Numbered from the stretch's first letter, positions 45,013 to 56,273 are shown. The stretch: 64,000 bases of DNA from Acidobacteria bacterium SCN 69-37 (GCA_001724025.1 MEDJ01000019.1:350359-414358), one strand, 5' to 3'. Numbers and translations are program-made. The notes: a model not told the origin generated them from the letters alone.

Positions 45013-46845
45013 TTATGGTGGGCTTCGACGTCGGCCCCACAGCCACCGGCCGATCGGCGGTTCCTCCAGTTCGTGCAGCTCGACCAGCCGCCCGGCGTGC
45101 GCCCGCAGCAGGTCGCTCCGCGTGAGGATCGCGATGACCTCCTGCCGTCCGCGCTTGACCACGGGCAGTCGCCCCACGCCGTGCCGGACCATCTGGTCGG
45201 CCGCCTCCCGGAGCGACCAGTGCCAGTAGGCGAGCACCGGTGCCCGCGCCACCACGTCGCCCGCCGTCCGCGCCCCGGCGGAATGGCCGAACACGTCGCG
45301 ACGGGTGATCACGCCGATCAGGTGCCCTGCCGTCGACACGACGGGAAAGCCCTGGTGCGTGAGCTCGGGCTCGGCATCGAAGCGCCTCCGGATCCGATCG
45401 AGCGTCTCGTCGGCCCGGAACGTCACGACCGGCGCCGAGGCCCAGTCGCTGACGAACTGCTGGCGCAGGTAGTCGACCTCGTAGCCGCGCGCCACGGGAA
45501 TCCCGCGCCGCACGATCTTCTCCGTCATGATCGAATAGCGCATGTTGAGCATCGAGAGCAGGTACGCTGCCGCGCAGCCGCCGAGCAGCGGGAGCAGTCC
45601 CACGGGCTGGCGCGTGGTCTCGAACGCGAACACGACCCACACCAGCATCGAGTGCGAGGCCCCGGTGAAGATGGCCGCCATCCCCACGAGCCCGGCCAGG
45701 CGCGGATCCACACCCACCTGCGGCAGCAGGACGGCCAGCAGCATCCCGCCCGTCGCACCGATGGCGCCGCCCACGGTGAACAGCGGCGCGAGCGTGCCGC
45801 CGGACGTGCCGCTGCCGAGCGCCATCGCCCACGACACGAACTTCAACGTGCCGAGCAGCAGCAGCCCCTTCCACGAGAGCAGGCCCTGGAGGATCTGCTC
45901 GATGTTGTCGTAGCCGACACCCAGCGTCGCCGGCTCGAGGATGCCCACCAGGCCGACGGCGACGCCGCCGATCACGGGCCACCACATCCAGTGCACCGGC
46001 AGGCGTTCGAAGACGTCCTCCACCGCGAACACGGCCCGTGTCACCGCCACGCCCACGAGCCCCATCACCGCGCCGAGCACGATGTACGCCGCAATGGCCC
46101 AGCCGCCCGGCTGCGCGATGATCGGCATCGCGAAGACCGGCGCCGATCCGTGGAACCCGACACGCACCGCCGTGGCCGTCGACGCGGCCAGCGCCACGGG
46201 AATGACCGATCGGGCCCGGAACTCGAACAGCAGCAGTTCGACGGCCAGCAGCACGCCGGCCACCGGTGTCCCGAACGTCGCGGCCATGCCGGCTGCCGCG
46301 CCCGACGCCAGCAGGATCTTCCGCTCCACCGAGGTGACGGCGATGACCTGGCCGACGAGCGATCCGATCGCGCCGCCCGTGGCGATGATCGGCCCCTCCG
46401 CACCGAAGGGCCCGCCGGTCCCGATCGCAATGGCGGCCGAGACCGGCTTGAGGATGGTCAACCGGGCCGGAATGCGGCTGCGGTTGGTCAGCACCTGTTC
46501 CATCGCTTCGGGGATGCCGTGCCCGCGAATCGCCGCGGACCCGAACCGCGCGAGCAGCCCGACGACGAGCCCTCCGATCGTCGGCGGAATGACGACCAGC
46601 AGTCCCAGTGCATGATGCGCCGGCGAGGCAGGGGCGAACGACCAGTGCCCGTAGAACGAGAGGTTGGTGATCAACGCGATGAGCCGCGTCAGCGCCTCGG
46701 CCACGAAGGCGGCGACGACGCCGAGGGCCAGCGCGATGAGGCTCGTGTACAGCACGCGCCGGTCCACAGGCGGTGCCGCATCCACATGCGACGCGTCCAG
46801 CGTCAGGGCGAGCGCCGGCGCAACAGGGACGCTCCCGTCAGCCAC
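45013..46845 (-). CDS. CLC-family chloride channel/antiporter with two CBS domains
   Basis: 610 residues. Selectivity-filter motifs GHGIPEAM, FGAEGPIIATGG (with the gating Glu) and GSGTSGGTLAPLF are present. The C-terminal ~150 residues contain two CBS domains (GHLIGVITRRDVF, then VGRLPVVKRGRQEVIAILTRSDLL), which in this family bind adenine nucleotides and tune the channel. The gating Glu is present, but the intracellular proton Glu of Cl-/H+ exchangers could not be placed, so channel or exchanger is open. The GTG at 46845 overlaps the marR stop by 8 bp. Confidence 0.9.
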   Translation of the reverse strand: MADGSVPVAPALALTLDASHVDAAPPVDRRVLYTSLIALALGVVAAFVAEALTRLIALITNLSFYGHWSFAPASPAHHALGLLVVIPPTIGGLVVGLLARFGSAAIRGHGIPEAMEQVLTNRSRIPARLTILKPVSAAIAIGTGGPFGAEGPIIATGGAIGSLVGQVIAVTSVERKILLASGAAAGMAATFGTPVAGVLLAVELLLFEFRARSVIPVALAASTATAVRVGFHGSAPVFAMPIIAQPGGWAIAAYIVLGAVMGLVGVAVTRAVFAVEDVFERLPVHWMWWPVIGGVAVGLVGILEPATLGVGYDNIEQILQGLLSWKGLLLLGTLKFVSWAMALGSGTSGGTLAPLFTVGGAIGATGGMLLAVLLPQVGVDPRLAGLVGMAAIFTGASHSMLVWVVFAFETTRQPVGLLPLLGGCAAAYLLSMLNMRYSIMTEKIVRRGIPVARGYEVDYLRQQFVSDWASAPVVTFRADETLDRIRRRFDAEPELTHQGFPVVSTAGHLIGVITRRDVFGHSAGARTAGDVVARAPVLAYWHWSLREAADQMVRHGVGRLPVVKRGRQEVIAILTRSDLLRAHAGRLVELHELEEPPIGRWLWGRRRSPP

Positions 46846-47332
46846 GCGGCCCGCCGGGTTCCAGGAACATCGAGGGACGTCGACGCGCGGCCATCGCATC
46901 GGCCAGCCGGGCCAGCGCACGGGCCGTGGTCCGCCGGGCCGTCGGCGACATGGTCACCACCGCCTCGACGAGCAGTTCCTGCGTCGCCCCCGGGGCCGAC
47001 CGCAGCGCGCGCTGTCCCGCAGGCGTCAGCGCGATTACCCGTCGCCGCGCATCGGTCCGATCGCGCCGGCGCGTGACCAGGCCACGCGCCTCGAGACGCG
47101 AGACGACCGCGGACACGGAACTCTGGTGCGTGAACGTGGCGCGGGCCAGGTCGTTGATCGACAGGCCCTCGGCGCCCTTGAGCGATCGCAGCACGAACAA
47201 CTGCGCCGCGCTCAGCCCGATGCGCATCTGGCTCTCGCGCGACGAGGCGTGCAGGCTCTGGACGATCCGCCGGATGGCATCCAGCAGCGCCCGCACGTCA
47301 TCGGCTGCCGTCGCCGTTACATGGTCTCCCAT
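46838..47332 (-). CDS. MarR-family transcriptional regulator
   Basis: 164 residues. The winged helix is clear: SAAQLFVLRSLKGAEGLSIND, THQSSVSAVVSRLEARGLV, RRRDRTDARRRVIALTPAG. It probably controls the CLC gene it overlaps. The ATG at 47332 follows a TATCAT box by 7 bp. The ligand is unknown. Confidence 0.9.
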   Translation of the reverse strand: MGDHVTATAADDVRALLDAIRRIVQSLHASSRESQMRIGLSAAQLFVLRSLKGAEGLSINDLARATFTHQSSVSAVVSRLEARGLVTRRRDRTDARRRVIALTPAGQRALRSAPGATQELLVEAVVTMSPTARRTTARALARLADAMAARRRPSMFLEPGGPRG

Positions 47333-47339
47333 GCAAATG

Positions 47340-47345
47340 ATGATA
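47340..47345 (-). promoter_or_regulatory. -10 box TATCAT before marR
   Basis: Read on the minus strand, it ends 7 bp before the ATG. It marks a likely separate transcript within the long minus-strand cluster. Confidence 0.4.
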
Positions 47346-47378
47346 CCGTGCCGCTGCCGGGGCACAGGGCCCGGGGGT

Positions 47379-49469
47379 TCAGCGGGCGGTCGGGGACGGG
47401 ACGACCCGGCGTGAGAGCCGGTTCGACAGGGCGGCTTCGGCCAGGAGCGCGATCAGGCCGGCGACGAGCAGGAACCACCAGACCGACTGCCGCTTCTCCA
47501 TCTCGGCCGGCGTCAGCGGCTCGATCTCCCTCGTCGTCGCGACCGATCGGCCGCTGCCGCTCATGGTCGCCAGGAACGCGTCGGGCGTCATCGCGGTCAG
47601 GTCCGACTCCTCGGGCGAGAGGTTGACCGCCACCACGTACGGCCGGCGGCTGCCGGTGCCCGCGAGCCGCACCGAGTAGAAGCCCTGCTCGGCCAGCGCG
47701 AACGACTCGGCGCCCCCGTCACCAATCGTCAGCTGCCGGCCCGACGGCGTCAGCACCACGCCGCGCACGCCCCGCACGCCGTCGGCGCCGAGTTGGCCGT
47801 CGCGCACGAGGGCACTCACGGGCGACGACACGTCGAACATGCGGCCCACCGTCTGCCACGCGGCCGGCACCTCGTACTGCGCCAGGTACGCCGTCACCTC
47901 GTGCACCAGCGGCAGGTACATCGCGTGGCGCGGGACGTCGTTCCATGTGCCGTCGAGCGTCGAGGCAAACGCGATCACGCGGCCCGACCCGACCCGGCGC
48001 TCCACCATCGCCGCCGCGCCGTCGTCGAACCGTGCGAGCACGCGATCGTCGGCGGTCGGCCGGAGGCCGCGATACCGCAGGAACCGCATGCCCGTGAGGC
48101 TGCCGTTGCGCGGATCGCGGAACTCATCGAGCGCCGGGTGGCTGTAGTCGACATAGCCGAACGAGCCGCCGCGCACGGCCAGCCGATCGACGGGCGCCGA
48201 CAGCGCGCCGGGCAGGAGCGGCCAGTCCGCCCCGGCAGGCGATCGATCGCCGAGGACCAGGAACAGCCCGCCGCCGCGCTCGACGAAGCTGGTGAGCAGG
48301 GCCGCCGCCGCACTGCCGAGTGCGGCATCGTTGACGACGACCACGGACCGGCCCTCGAGCTGCGCCGGCGTCAGGCGCGCGCTGCTCACGATCTCGGATC
48401 GGAACGCGGGCTCGCGGCCCAGGTCGAGCGCGGTCGAGAGGAACCGTCCCGCGGCCGCCGGGGTCTCGTCTCCCTGGACCACGAGCACCGAGACCGGACG
48501 CGAGGGCGAGAGGACGAAGTAGAACGCGTTGTCCTGCGGCAGCTTGTCGGTGCCGGCGCGGATCACGGCCTGCACGTTCGACTCGCTCACCGTCACCGGT
48601 TCGAAGCTGACCGCTGTCGTCGACTCCGGCGCAATGTCGACGTCACGCCGCTCGACGACGCGGCCGTCGATCTCGAGGGCCACGTCCAGCCGGCTGACCG
48701 CGCTGTTCCCACGGTTCGCCAGCGCGGCAGTCACGGTGACGCGCTCGGCCCCCGAGAACGCCTCGCGCTCGAGCACCACGCCCGTGGCCGCCACGCTCTC
48801 GGTCGCCTCGTCCGCAATCGCGATCGGGGTGAAGGTCGCCCCCTCGGGCCACTGCACGTCCTCCTGCCGCGCCCACCCGCTGCGCTGGAAGTCGGTGATG
48901 AGGAACACGTCCTGCCGCGCGCCGCCCGACGTCGCCAGCCGGCTCTGCGCCAGCCGCAGCGCGGGCGCGAATCGCGTGGCGCCCGACGACACGGCCGCGT
49001 TGTCGACCGCGGCCCGCAGTGTGCCGTGATCGGCCGTAGCGCGCACGGTTTCTTCGGGCGTGTCGTCGAACAGCACGAGCGTGGCGCGATCGCCCGTATC
49101 GAGGCCGTCGATCACGCGCCGGGCCTCGGCCTGTGCGCGGCTCCAGCGATCGCCGTAGCCCATGCTCGCCGATCGATCGAGCAGGACGACCACCTCGCGG
49201 TCGCCCGTGACCGCCGCCGCCACCGGATCGACGGTGGCGAACGGCCGCGCGAACGCCGTGACGATGGCCGCCAGCGCGGCGAGGCGCAGCAGGAGCAGCG
49301 GCCAGTTGTGGATGCGGCGCCGCTCGGACGACTCGTACGGGATACGCCGCACGAACATCAGCGACGGAAACTCGACGACCGTGCGCCGCTCGCGCTGGAT
49401 GAGGTGCACGAGGATCGGCACCGCCACGGCGGCCAGTCCCACGAGAAAGATCGGTGCGAGAAACGACAT
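47379..49469 (-). CDS. BatA/VWA-domain membrane protein
   Basis: 696 residues. The N-terminal BatA pattern (MSFLAPIFLVGLAAVAVPILVHL in two parts) has two helices. A VWA domain with MIDAS DRSASMG starts near residue 97. A large glutamine-amidotransferase-like region follows (ALGSAAAALLTSFVERGGGLFLVLGD), with a last membrane helix at ~670. It forms part of a MoxR-linked set and lies 7 bp after the DUF58 gene. A GGGAG ribosome site is present. Confidence 0.88.
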   Translation of the reverse strand: MSFLAPIFLVGLAAVAVPILVHLIQRERRTVVEFPSLMFVRRIPYESSERRRIHNWPLLLLRLAALAAIVTAFARPFATVDPVAAAVTGDREVVVLLDRSASMGYGDRWSRAQAEARRVIDGLDTGDRATLVLFDDTPEETVRATADHGTLRAAVDNAAVSSGATRFAPALRLAQSRLATSGGARQDVFLITDFQRSGWARQEDVQWPEGATFTPIAIADEATESVAATGVVLEREAFSGAERVTVTAALANRGNSAVSRLDVALEIDGRVVERRDVDIAPESTTAVSFEPVTVSESNVQAVIRAGTDKLPQDNAFYFVLSPSRPVSVLVVQGDETPAAAGRFLSTALDLGREPAFRSEIVSSARLTPAQLEGRSVVVVNDAALGSAAAALLTSFVERGGGLFLVLGDRSPAGADWPLLPGALSAPVDRLAVRGGSFGYVDYSHPALDEFRDPRNGSLTGMRFLRYRGLRPTADDRVLARFDDGAAAMVERRVGSGRVIAFASTLDGTWNDVPRHAMYLPLVHEVTAYLAQYEVPAAWQTVGRMFDVSSPVSALVRDGQLGADGVRGVRGVVLTPSGRQLTIGDGGAESFALAEQGFYSVRLAGTGSRRPYVVAVNLSPEESDLTAMTPDAFLATMSGSGRSVATTREIEPLTPAEMEKRQSVWWFLLVAGLIALLAEAALSNRLSRRVVPSPTAR

Positions 49470-49476
49470 CGCTCCC

Positions 49477-50385
49477 TCAGCGGACGCGCATCAGGCGCTC
49501 GCGGTGTCCCAGGTAGTCGAACAGGGCCTGGTCGAGCGGCGTCGACGTCTCGATCAGCGCGTAATCGATGCGGGCATCCGTACACCGCGCCCGCAGCGCG
49601 GCGATATGCTCCTGCACCATCTGCCGGTACTGCTCGGCGAACCGCTCGGGCACGACGGGCACCTCGTCGCCGCTCTCGAGATCGACGAACCGCGACGGCT
49701 CGTCGTACGGAAACGCGATCTCGGCCGGATCGAGCACGTGGAACACGACGACGTCGTTGCCGCCGAAGCTGTAGGGCTTGATGGCGTCGATCAGACGGTC
49801 CGGTTCCTCGTACAGGTCCGAGATCAGCACGACGATGCTGCGGCGCCTGAAGCGCTCGGCGAGCAGGTCCAGGTTGGCCAGCAGCCGGCCGGGCTTCTCG
49901 GCCACGGCACGATCGAGCGTGTGCAGCAGGACGTTGAAGTGCTTCGCCGAGGGCGGCACGTGCGTCACGATGGCCTCGTCGAAGGTCGTGATGCCGACGC
50001 GGTCGCGCTGCCGGTGCGAGAGATACGCGAGGCACGCGGCCAGGAACTTCGCGTACTCGAGCTTCGACACGCCCTGACTCGCGAACGCCATGGACTTCGA
50101 CACGTCGAGCAGGATCGCGAGGTTCGCGTTCGTGTCGGCCTCGTACTGCTTGATGAAGTACCGATCGGTCCGCGCGTACAGCCGCCAGTCCACGCGCCGG
50201 ATGTCGTCACCGGCCACGTAACCGCGGTGCTCGGCGAAATCGACGGACGCCCCGAAGTGCGGCGCCCGGTGCAGCCCGTTGATGACGCCGTCGACGACCG
50301 TCTTCGCCAGCAGTTCCAGGTCCTTGACGCGGGCCAGGACCTTCGGATCGACGAAGCGGGCGCCGGGAACGAGATGCGTGTCCAT
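49477..50385 (-). CDS. DUF58 domain protein
   Basis: 302 residues. The DUF58 signature RGYVAGDDIRRVDWRLYARTD is followed by a VWA-like domain with LDVSKSMAF. Members sit between MoxR ATPases and BatA-type proteins in most bacteria, and are thought to take part in assembling periplasmic or membrane complexes. Ribosome site AGGAG. Confidence 0.92.
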   Translation of the reverse strand: MDTHLVPGARFVDPKVLARVKDLELLAKTVVDGVINGLHRAPHFGASVDFAEHRGYVAGDDIRRVDWRLYARTDRYFIKQYEADTNANLAILLDVSKSMAFASQGVSKLEYAKFLAACLAYLSHRQRDRVGITTFDEAIVTHVPPSAKHFNVLLHTLDRAVAEKPGRLLANLDLLAERFRRRSIVVLISDLYEEPDRLIDAIKPYSFGGNDVVVFHVLDPAEIAFPYDEPSRFVDLESGDEVPVVPERFAEQYRQMVQEHIAALRARCTDARIDYALIETSTPLDQALFDYLGHRERLMRVR

Positions 50386-50416
50386 AGCGGCTCCTGACGG
50401 CCTCCGATCGGCGCCG

Positions 50417-51451
<1,035 letters not shown>

Positions 51452-51481
51452 GATGACACCCTTCTTTCATCGCGTGGGGCC

Positions 51482-51780
51482 CCACCCCCACGCCTCGAAC
51501 TGAACTGACGCCGAGCCCTCAGCGCTCTCGCTACGCTCGAGGCCTCGCGCTGTCGATGAGGGCCCCGCCCCCACGCCTCGCATGAACTGACGCTGAGCCC
51601 TCGGCACTCGTGCTACGCACTCGGCTTCGGGGCCGTCCCTCAGGCCCCACCACCGTGCCTGATACTGCACTGACACCGAGCCCTCGGCGCTCGTGCTACG
51701 CACTCGGCTTCGGGACTGCCCCTCAGGGCCCGCCCCCACGCCTGATGCTGCACTGACACCGAACCCTCGGCGCTGTCACG
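51482..51780. repeat. ~83-bp tandem repeat, four units
   Basis: Units begin CCCCACGCCT at about 51487, 51569, 51651 (CCACCGTGCCT) and 51734; the last is truncated. Common words are CTGCACTGACACCGAGCCCT and GCGCTCGTGCTACGCACTCG. The first unit is the most diverged. It fills most of the moxR upstream region; no gene or clear promoter was seen in 51452-51871. Confidence 0.85.
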
Positions 51781-51795
51781 CGCCGCCCGAAGCCC

Positions 51796-51817
51796 CCCGA
51801 GGTCTGAAGACCCCGGG
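51796..51817. repeat. REP-like palindrome, copy 6
   Basis: Arms CCCGAGGTCT/AGACCCCGGG with one mismatch and a GA spacer, followed by CTCCGAAG as in the other copies. Confidence 0.7.
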
Positions 51818-51871
51818 CTCCGAAGAACGCCTCACTCTGCCGCGCCGCCCGCCGCCGCGCCGCCTTCTTCC

Positions 51872-52633
51872 CTACCTGGTCATCCCGTAGATGAACTGGT
51901 TGACCCCGACCTTGTATGCCTCGTTCGTCTCCGGCATGGCGTAGAGCCCGGTTTCCGAGTACTCCCAGAACTCCGACAAATCGTTCTGGTAGTTCGCGAC
52001 GACGTACATGCGGCCCGACGGATCGTTGTCGGCGAACAGGCCCCGGAAGATCGGGCGATCGCCGAGCGCGGGATACGCGGGCACGATGTCGAGTGTCTCG
52101 ATATCGAAGAACGCATGGAAGATCGGGTGCGACACGTCCAGATCCCGCCACTCGAGCGCCGGGAAGACGCGACGCATCTCGGACTCGAACTGCGGCCAGG
52201 CCCAGTACGGAAAGTCGTCGACGATCAGGAACCCGCCCTTCTGCAGGTACGCCCGCAGCGTCGTGACCTGCTCGTCACTCATGCTCCAGTAGCCAGGTTC
52301 CACGAGGTAGATCACCGGGAACTTGAAGATCTCGGGATCGTCGAACGCCAGGATGTTCGTGCCCTCGAGATTGGCCGGCACGTTGCTGACGGCGGTCAGG
52401 ATCCTGAGGAAGTTCATCTCGCCAGTAGGATAGTCGTGCGACCACGGCAGGCCTCCGCGACCGAACCGCATCCCGACCGGATACGACATGCGCACGAAGG
52501 TGAACCGGCCGTCGTAGGCCTGGTTCGGACTCGGACTGAAGAACCGGCCCGGACCGCGCTGCGCGATCAGCGTCGTGCCGAGCACCGCCAGGAGCGCCCC
52601 GAACATCGCCGCCCGTCGCACGCGCGTCGTCAT
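51872..52633 (-). CDS. DUF4159 domain protein
   Basis: 253 residues. A signal peptide (MTTRVRRAAMFGALLAVLGT) is followed by the DUF4159 pattern FTFVRMSYP, DYPTGEMNFLRIL, VIYLVEPGYWSM and LQKGGFLIVDDF, which resembles a glutamine-amidotransferase fold without its catalytic Cys. The start at 52633 overlaps the upstream stop (ATGA). Function unknown; its place beside MoxR and VWA genes is conserved. Confidence 0.88.
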   Translation of the reverse strand: MTTRVRRAAMFGALLAVLGTTLIAQRGPGRFFSPSPNQAYDGRFTFVRMSYPVGMRFGRGGLPWSHDYPTGEMNFLRILTAVSNVPANLEGTNILAFDDPEIFKFPVIYLVEPGYWSMSDEQVTTLRAYLQKGGFLIVDDFPYWAWPQFESEMRRVFPALEWRDLDVSHPIFHAFFDIETLDIVPAYPALGDRPIFRGLFADNDPSGRMYVVANYQNDLSEFWEYSETGLYAMPETNEAYKVGVNQFIYGMTR

Positions 52634-54939
52634 GCCAGCCCCCACGTCCGGCGCGTCACCCACTCGGCCGCCATCAGGCCGAGCACGGCGACCAGGACGA
52701 TCGGCATGTCCCACAGATCGCGCTCTTCGACGACGGTGACACCGCGCCCGCTGTAGCTGATCGCGTCGGCCAGCAGCGACGTGTCGGCCGACCGGAAGAA
52801 CCGGCCGCCGGTCTCCTCCGACAGACGCCGCAACAGCGACGCGCGCATGGCGGCGTCGAAATACTCCGCGGCGCTCGGGCCCACGCGCACGGCCGCCGCC
52901 CCCTGATCCGTCGCCTCCCCGGTGCGACGCGCCCCATCGACCACCACGCGGTACAGGCCGTCCTCGGTCGGCGTGAACTGCGCGCGATACTCGCCGTCCT
53001 GCTCGACCGTCCACGCCATCGGCACGTCCTCGACGCGACCGGACGGCGACGTGACGTGCGCGAACACGCGCGCGTCGTTGATGCCGCGATACTCGCGATC
53101 GGCCAGGTCCGCCATCACGGTGACGGGCTCGCCCGGCTGCACGCGATCCGACGACAGCGTCACGGTCACCGGATCGGGAACACCGTCGACGAGCCAGCGC
53201 GTGAGCCGCTGCCAGAAGAACCGGTGCGTCGTATCCTCCACCGCCATCGTCGCGTGCATCCGCCAGAGCCAGGTGTCCTGCACCGGCAGCACGATCGACT
53301 TGCCGCGGCCGTATCGCTGCCAGGCGAGCACGACCTGCTCGCGGCCGCCGGCGGCCGTGCCGCTGAGCAGCAGCGTGGCGCCCGGCTTCAACGCCGCGAG
53401 CGGTGCGGCGTTGACGGCAAACAGCGCCGGGAGTTCCTTCCACCGCGCGTCGGCCGCGGCCTGCGTGTCGGCAATCTGCACGGCCGGATGCGCCTGGCCG
53501 GCCGCCGTGGGCCTGACGGAGAGTTCGACCGGCGGCATGATCGGATCGCGCGCCACGCCGCTGATCGTGATCGGCAGCGCGTTCGAGAGCGGCGTCCCGG
53601 CCCAGCCGCCTTCGCCGAGCGACCGCGCGCCGCCGAGCACGATGAGGCCGCCGCCGCGCACTGCGACGAAGTCCTCGATCATCCGCTGCTGTTCGGGCGA
53701 GAACGCCGCGGCCTCGAAGCTGCCGAGGATCAGGCCGCGATACCGGAACAGTTCCTCGCGCGTGGACGGGAAGCCGAACTGCAGTTCGTCGGGCGACTCG
53801 ACACCGCCGCGCCAGAACTTGTCGGGCGCGTTGGCCGTGGCCATCGCGGTCCGCAGCAGCAGCACCACGTTGAGGTGATCGTCCTGATCGGTGGCCTGCC
53901 TGATGAACTTGGCCTCGGGCCGCGGCTCGCCCTCGGCCAGCAGCACGCGTTCGCGGGCGTCGCGCACGTCGATGAGCGCGTCGCGGCGATTGTTGCGCGC
54001 GACCTCCTCGCCCGTCTGCTCCGGCACGCTGAAACTGAACGTGCGCAGGCCCGCGTCCCCGGCCTTGAACCGCACCTTCACCGTCTGCGACTCGCCGTCG
54101 GGCGGCAGCGTCACATCCTGCACGCCGACCACGCGCCCCTCTTCCTCGATCGTGAGCGGCACCGTCTGCCCGGCATAGCCAGTCTGCGTGACGACCACGT
54201 CGACGACGAGCGCGGCGCCCTGGAGCACGCGGCGCGGCGTCTCCACGCGCGAAATCTGCAGGTCGCGCGAGAGCTGCTCCTTGCCCACGCCCACGGCAAA
54301 GACCGGGATCCCCTCGGCCCGCAGCGCGGCCACGGGCTGATCGATCGTCGTCTCGGCCGTGTCGGCGCCATCGCTGATCACGACAAGGCCCGCGACCGGC
54401 AGCCCGCTCAACTCCTCGCGCACGCGATCGATCGCGTCGCCCAGACGCGTGGCCGTTCCCTGGAACGTCAGATCGCCGGCCCCGCGCACGCGCTCGGCCG
54501 ACGAGGAAAAGCGAAAGACGCGCGGCACGAACCGCTGGCCGATCGCGGCCAGCAGCGGCGCGTCAGCGCTCCCGGCCGCCTGGCGCACGTAGTCGGCGCG
54601 CGTGCCGGCCACCTCGTCGTTCACCTGCATGCTGCGCGAGTCGTCGACGAGCACGCCGACGACGTTCTGCTGCGGCACGGCCACACGCAGCAGCAGCATG
54701 GGACGCAGCAGGGTGAAGACGACGATCAGCAGCAGCGCGAGGCGGGTGGTGAGCAGGATGAGGCGCGGCCGGCCCTCGAGCGCGCGCACCTGTCCGTAGG
54801 TCCAGGCAACGTAGGCCGCGCCGGCCAGCGCGATCAACGTCACGAGCCACATCGGACGGGTGGCGCCGAGTACGAACTGCCCCTGCTCGAACACGAGCGG
54901 TTCGTACTTGAAGAGAAACCTGAACGCCGTTTCGAACAC
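52630..54939 (-). CDS. Large VWA/glutamine-amidotransferase-like membrane protein
   Basis: 769 residues. Two membrane helices (residues ~30-90), a VWA domain with VDDSRSMQV as a degenerate MIDAS, a central beta region, an amidotransferase-like domain (RGGGLIVLGGARSLGEGGW), and a last membrane helix near the end. The start is GTG at 54939, 10 bp after a TAGAAT box (54950-54955). It opens the DUF4159-MoxR cluster. Confidence 0.85.
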   Translation of the reverse strand: MFETAFRFLFKYEPLVFEQGQFVLGATRPMWLVTLIALAGAAYVAWTYGQVRALEGRPRLILLTTRLALLLIVVFTLLRPMLLLRVAVPQQNVVGVLVDDSRSMQVNDEVAGTRADYVRQAAGSADAPLLAAIGQRFVPRVFRFSSSAERVRGAGDLTFQGTATRLGDAIDRVREELSGLPVAGLVVISDGADTAETTIDQPVAALRAEGIPVFAVGVGKEQLSRDLQISRVETPRRVLQGAALVVDVVVTQTGYAGQTVPLTIEEEGRVVGVQDVTLPPDGESQTVKVRFKAGDAGLRTFSFSVPEQTGEEVARNNRRDALIDVRDARERVLLAEGEPRPEAKFIRQATDQDDHLNVVLLLRTAMATANAPDKFWRGGVESPDELQFGFPSTREELFRYRGLILGSFEAAAFSPEQQRMIEDFVAVRGGGLIVLGGARSLGEGGWAGTPLSNALPITISGVARDPIMPPVELSVRPTAAGQAHPAVQIADTQAAADARWKELPALFAVNAAPLAALKPGATLLLSGTAAGGREQVVLAWQRYGRGKSIVLPVQDTWLWRMHATMAVEDTTHRFFWQRLTRWLVDGVPDPVTVTLSSDRVQPGEPVTVMADLADREYRGINDARVFAHVTSPSGRVEDVPMAWTVEQDGEYRAQFTPTEDGLYRVVVDGARRTGEATDQGAAAVRVGPSAAEYFDAAMRASLLRRLSEETGGRFFRSADTSLLADAISYSGRGVTVVEERDLWDMPIVLVAVLGLMAAEWVTRRTWGLA

Positions 54940-54949
54940 GGAAACGCCG

Positions 54950-54955
54950 ATTCTA
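54950..54955 (-). promoter_or_regulatory. -10 box TAGAAT before the VWA gene
   Basis: Read on the minus strand, it ends 10 bp before the GTG start. There is no ribosome site. Confidence 0.4.
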
Positions 54956-55079
54956 TCCCACGGATCCCGTCCGCCCCGGGACCGCGGGCATGAAGAAACT
55001 GTGACACCGGCGCAGGCGACGCGACGCGCCTGCGGTGCGTTCTCCTACGACATCCCTGCACCGATCGCTTCGGGCCTCC

Positions 55080-56273
55080 TCACGCGATCGGCACGTCGGC
55101 CAGGTGCCCGCGCACGAACGCCGCAATCGCCGGCGCCTCGGCCGTCACGCCGCCCTGCGCCAGATCGGGCCGTCCGCCGCCGCGGCCACCGAGCGCCGCG
55201 GCCATGGCCTTCAACACCGCACCCGCGTCGAGCGCAACGTCTGCCGACCTGGCCACGACCACCGGCACCGGCACACCGGGGCCGGTCAGCACGGTCACGA
55301 TCCCGGGCTCGGCGACAATCGCGCGCGCCAGCGCCGACAGGTCACCACCAGCCAGCTCCGTGGCCCTGATCACCACGCGCCAGGCCCCCATCGTCTCGGC
55401 CTCGGCCCGCCACTCGACCGCACGCGCCAGGGCCAGCGCCTGGCGCAGGTCGCGCCCCTGCGCCTCGGCGTCGCGCAAGTCCTGCTGCAGCCGCGCCACG
55501 CGCGGCCCGACGTCGGCTGCCGCCACGCCGAGCCGCCGGCCGATCTCGGCGAGCCGATCGCGCCGCTCGCGGAATCCCCGCACCGCGCGGACGCCGCAGA
55601 GGAACGTCAGCCGCGATCCCCCGCGGACCTTCTCCACACCGGTCACGACCACCAGGCCAATCGCCCCCGTGCGCGCCACGTGCGTGCCGCCGCACGCCGA
55701 TACGTCGTAGCCCGTCACCTCGACAATGCGCAGCGCGCCCCGGCGCGTGGGCTGTCGCCGCAGGGCAAGGGCCGCAATCTCGTCCTCCGGTACGATCCGC
55801 ACCGTGACCTCGCGATCCTCCCGGATGACCCGGTTCGCGTCGTCTTCGGCGGCGTCGATCTCGGCCGCGCTCACCTCGCGCGCCAGGTCGATGGTCGACA
55901 CCTCGCCGCCCATGTGGAAGCCGACGGTCGCCACACCACCCGTGCGCTCGAACGCCGCCGACAGCACGTGCTGGCCCGTGTGCTGCTCGCGATGATCGCG
56001 ACGACGCGCGTCGTCGATCGTCCCCGTCACGCGCTGTCCGGGCGCGAGTGCCGCGCGGACCACGTGGACGATGCCCGCCTCGTCGCGATCGATCACGTCC
56101 ACGACCTGCGCGTCGTCGAGCGTGCCCGTATCGAACGGCTGGCCGCCGGACGTCGGGTAGAAGGCCGTGCGATCCAGCACGATCTCGAATCGATCGTCGA
56201 CAGGCGCACACGTCACCACCGTGGCGTCGAACGTCATCAGGTCACTGTCGTCGTAATACAGGCGCGTCGTCAT
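55080..56273 (-). CDS. Alanyl-tRNA editing protein (AlaX-L type, with DHHA1)
   Basis: 397 residues. It removes wrongly attached Ser or Gly from tRNA-Ala. Zinc motifs [11 protein letters not shown] (HxxxH) and [10 protein letters not shown] (CxxxH) define the editing domain; the C-terminal ~100 residues are a DHHA1 domain ([11 protein letters not shown]). The ATG at 56273 overlaps the queC stop (ATGA). A free-standing editing factor tied to tRNA-modification genes makes sense as a translation-fidelity group. Confidence 0.92.
   Translation of the reverse strand: MTTRLYYDDSDLMTFDATVVTCAPVDDRFEIVLDRTAFYPTSGGQPFDTGTLDDAQVVDVIDRDEAGIVHVVRAALAPGQRVTGTIDDARRRDHREQHTGQHVLSAAFERTGGVATVGFHMGGEVSTIDLAREVSAAEIDAAEDDANRVIREDREVTVRIVPEDEIAALALRRQPTRRGALRIVEVTGYDVSACGGTHVARTGAIGLVVVTGVEKVRGGSRLTFLCGVRAVRGFRERRDRLAEIGRRLGVAAADVGPRVARLQQDLRDAEAQGRDLRQALALARAVEWRAEAETMGAWRVVIRATELAGGDLSALARAIVAEPGIVTVLTGPGVPVPVVVARSADVALDAGAVLKAMAAALGGRGGGRPDLAQGGVTAEAPAIAAFVRGHLADVPIA

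Noticed and set aside
44917-47076. 719-codon plus-strand ORF over the CLC and MarR genes
   Set aside because: Antisense shadow rich in His, Arg and Asp; the minus-strand genes carry full motifs.
51482-51780. Possible CRISPR array
   Set aside because: The units are ~83 bp and diverged along their length, with no short constant repeat and variable spacer pattern and no cas genes.
53056-54993. 645-codon plus-strand ORF over the VWA gene
   Set aside because: Mirror frame of a clear membrane/VWA protein; no domain of its own.
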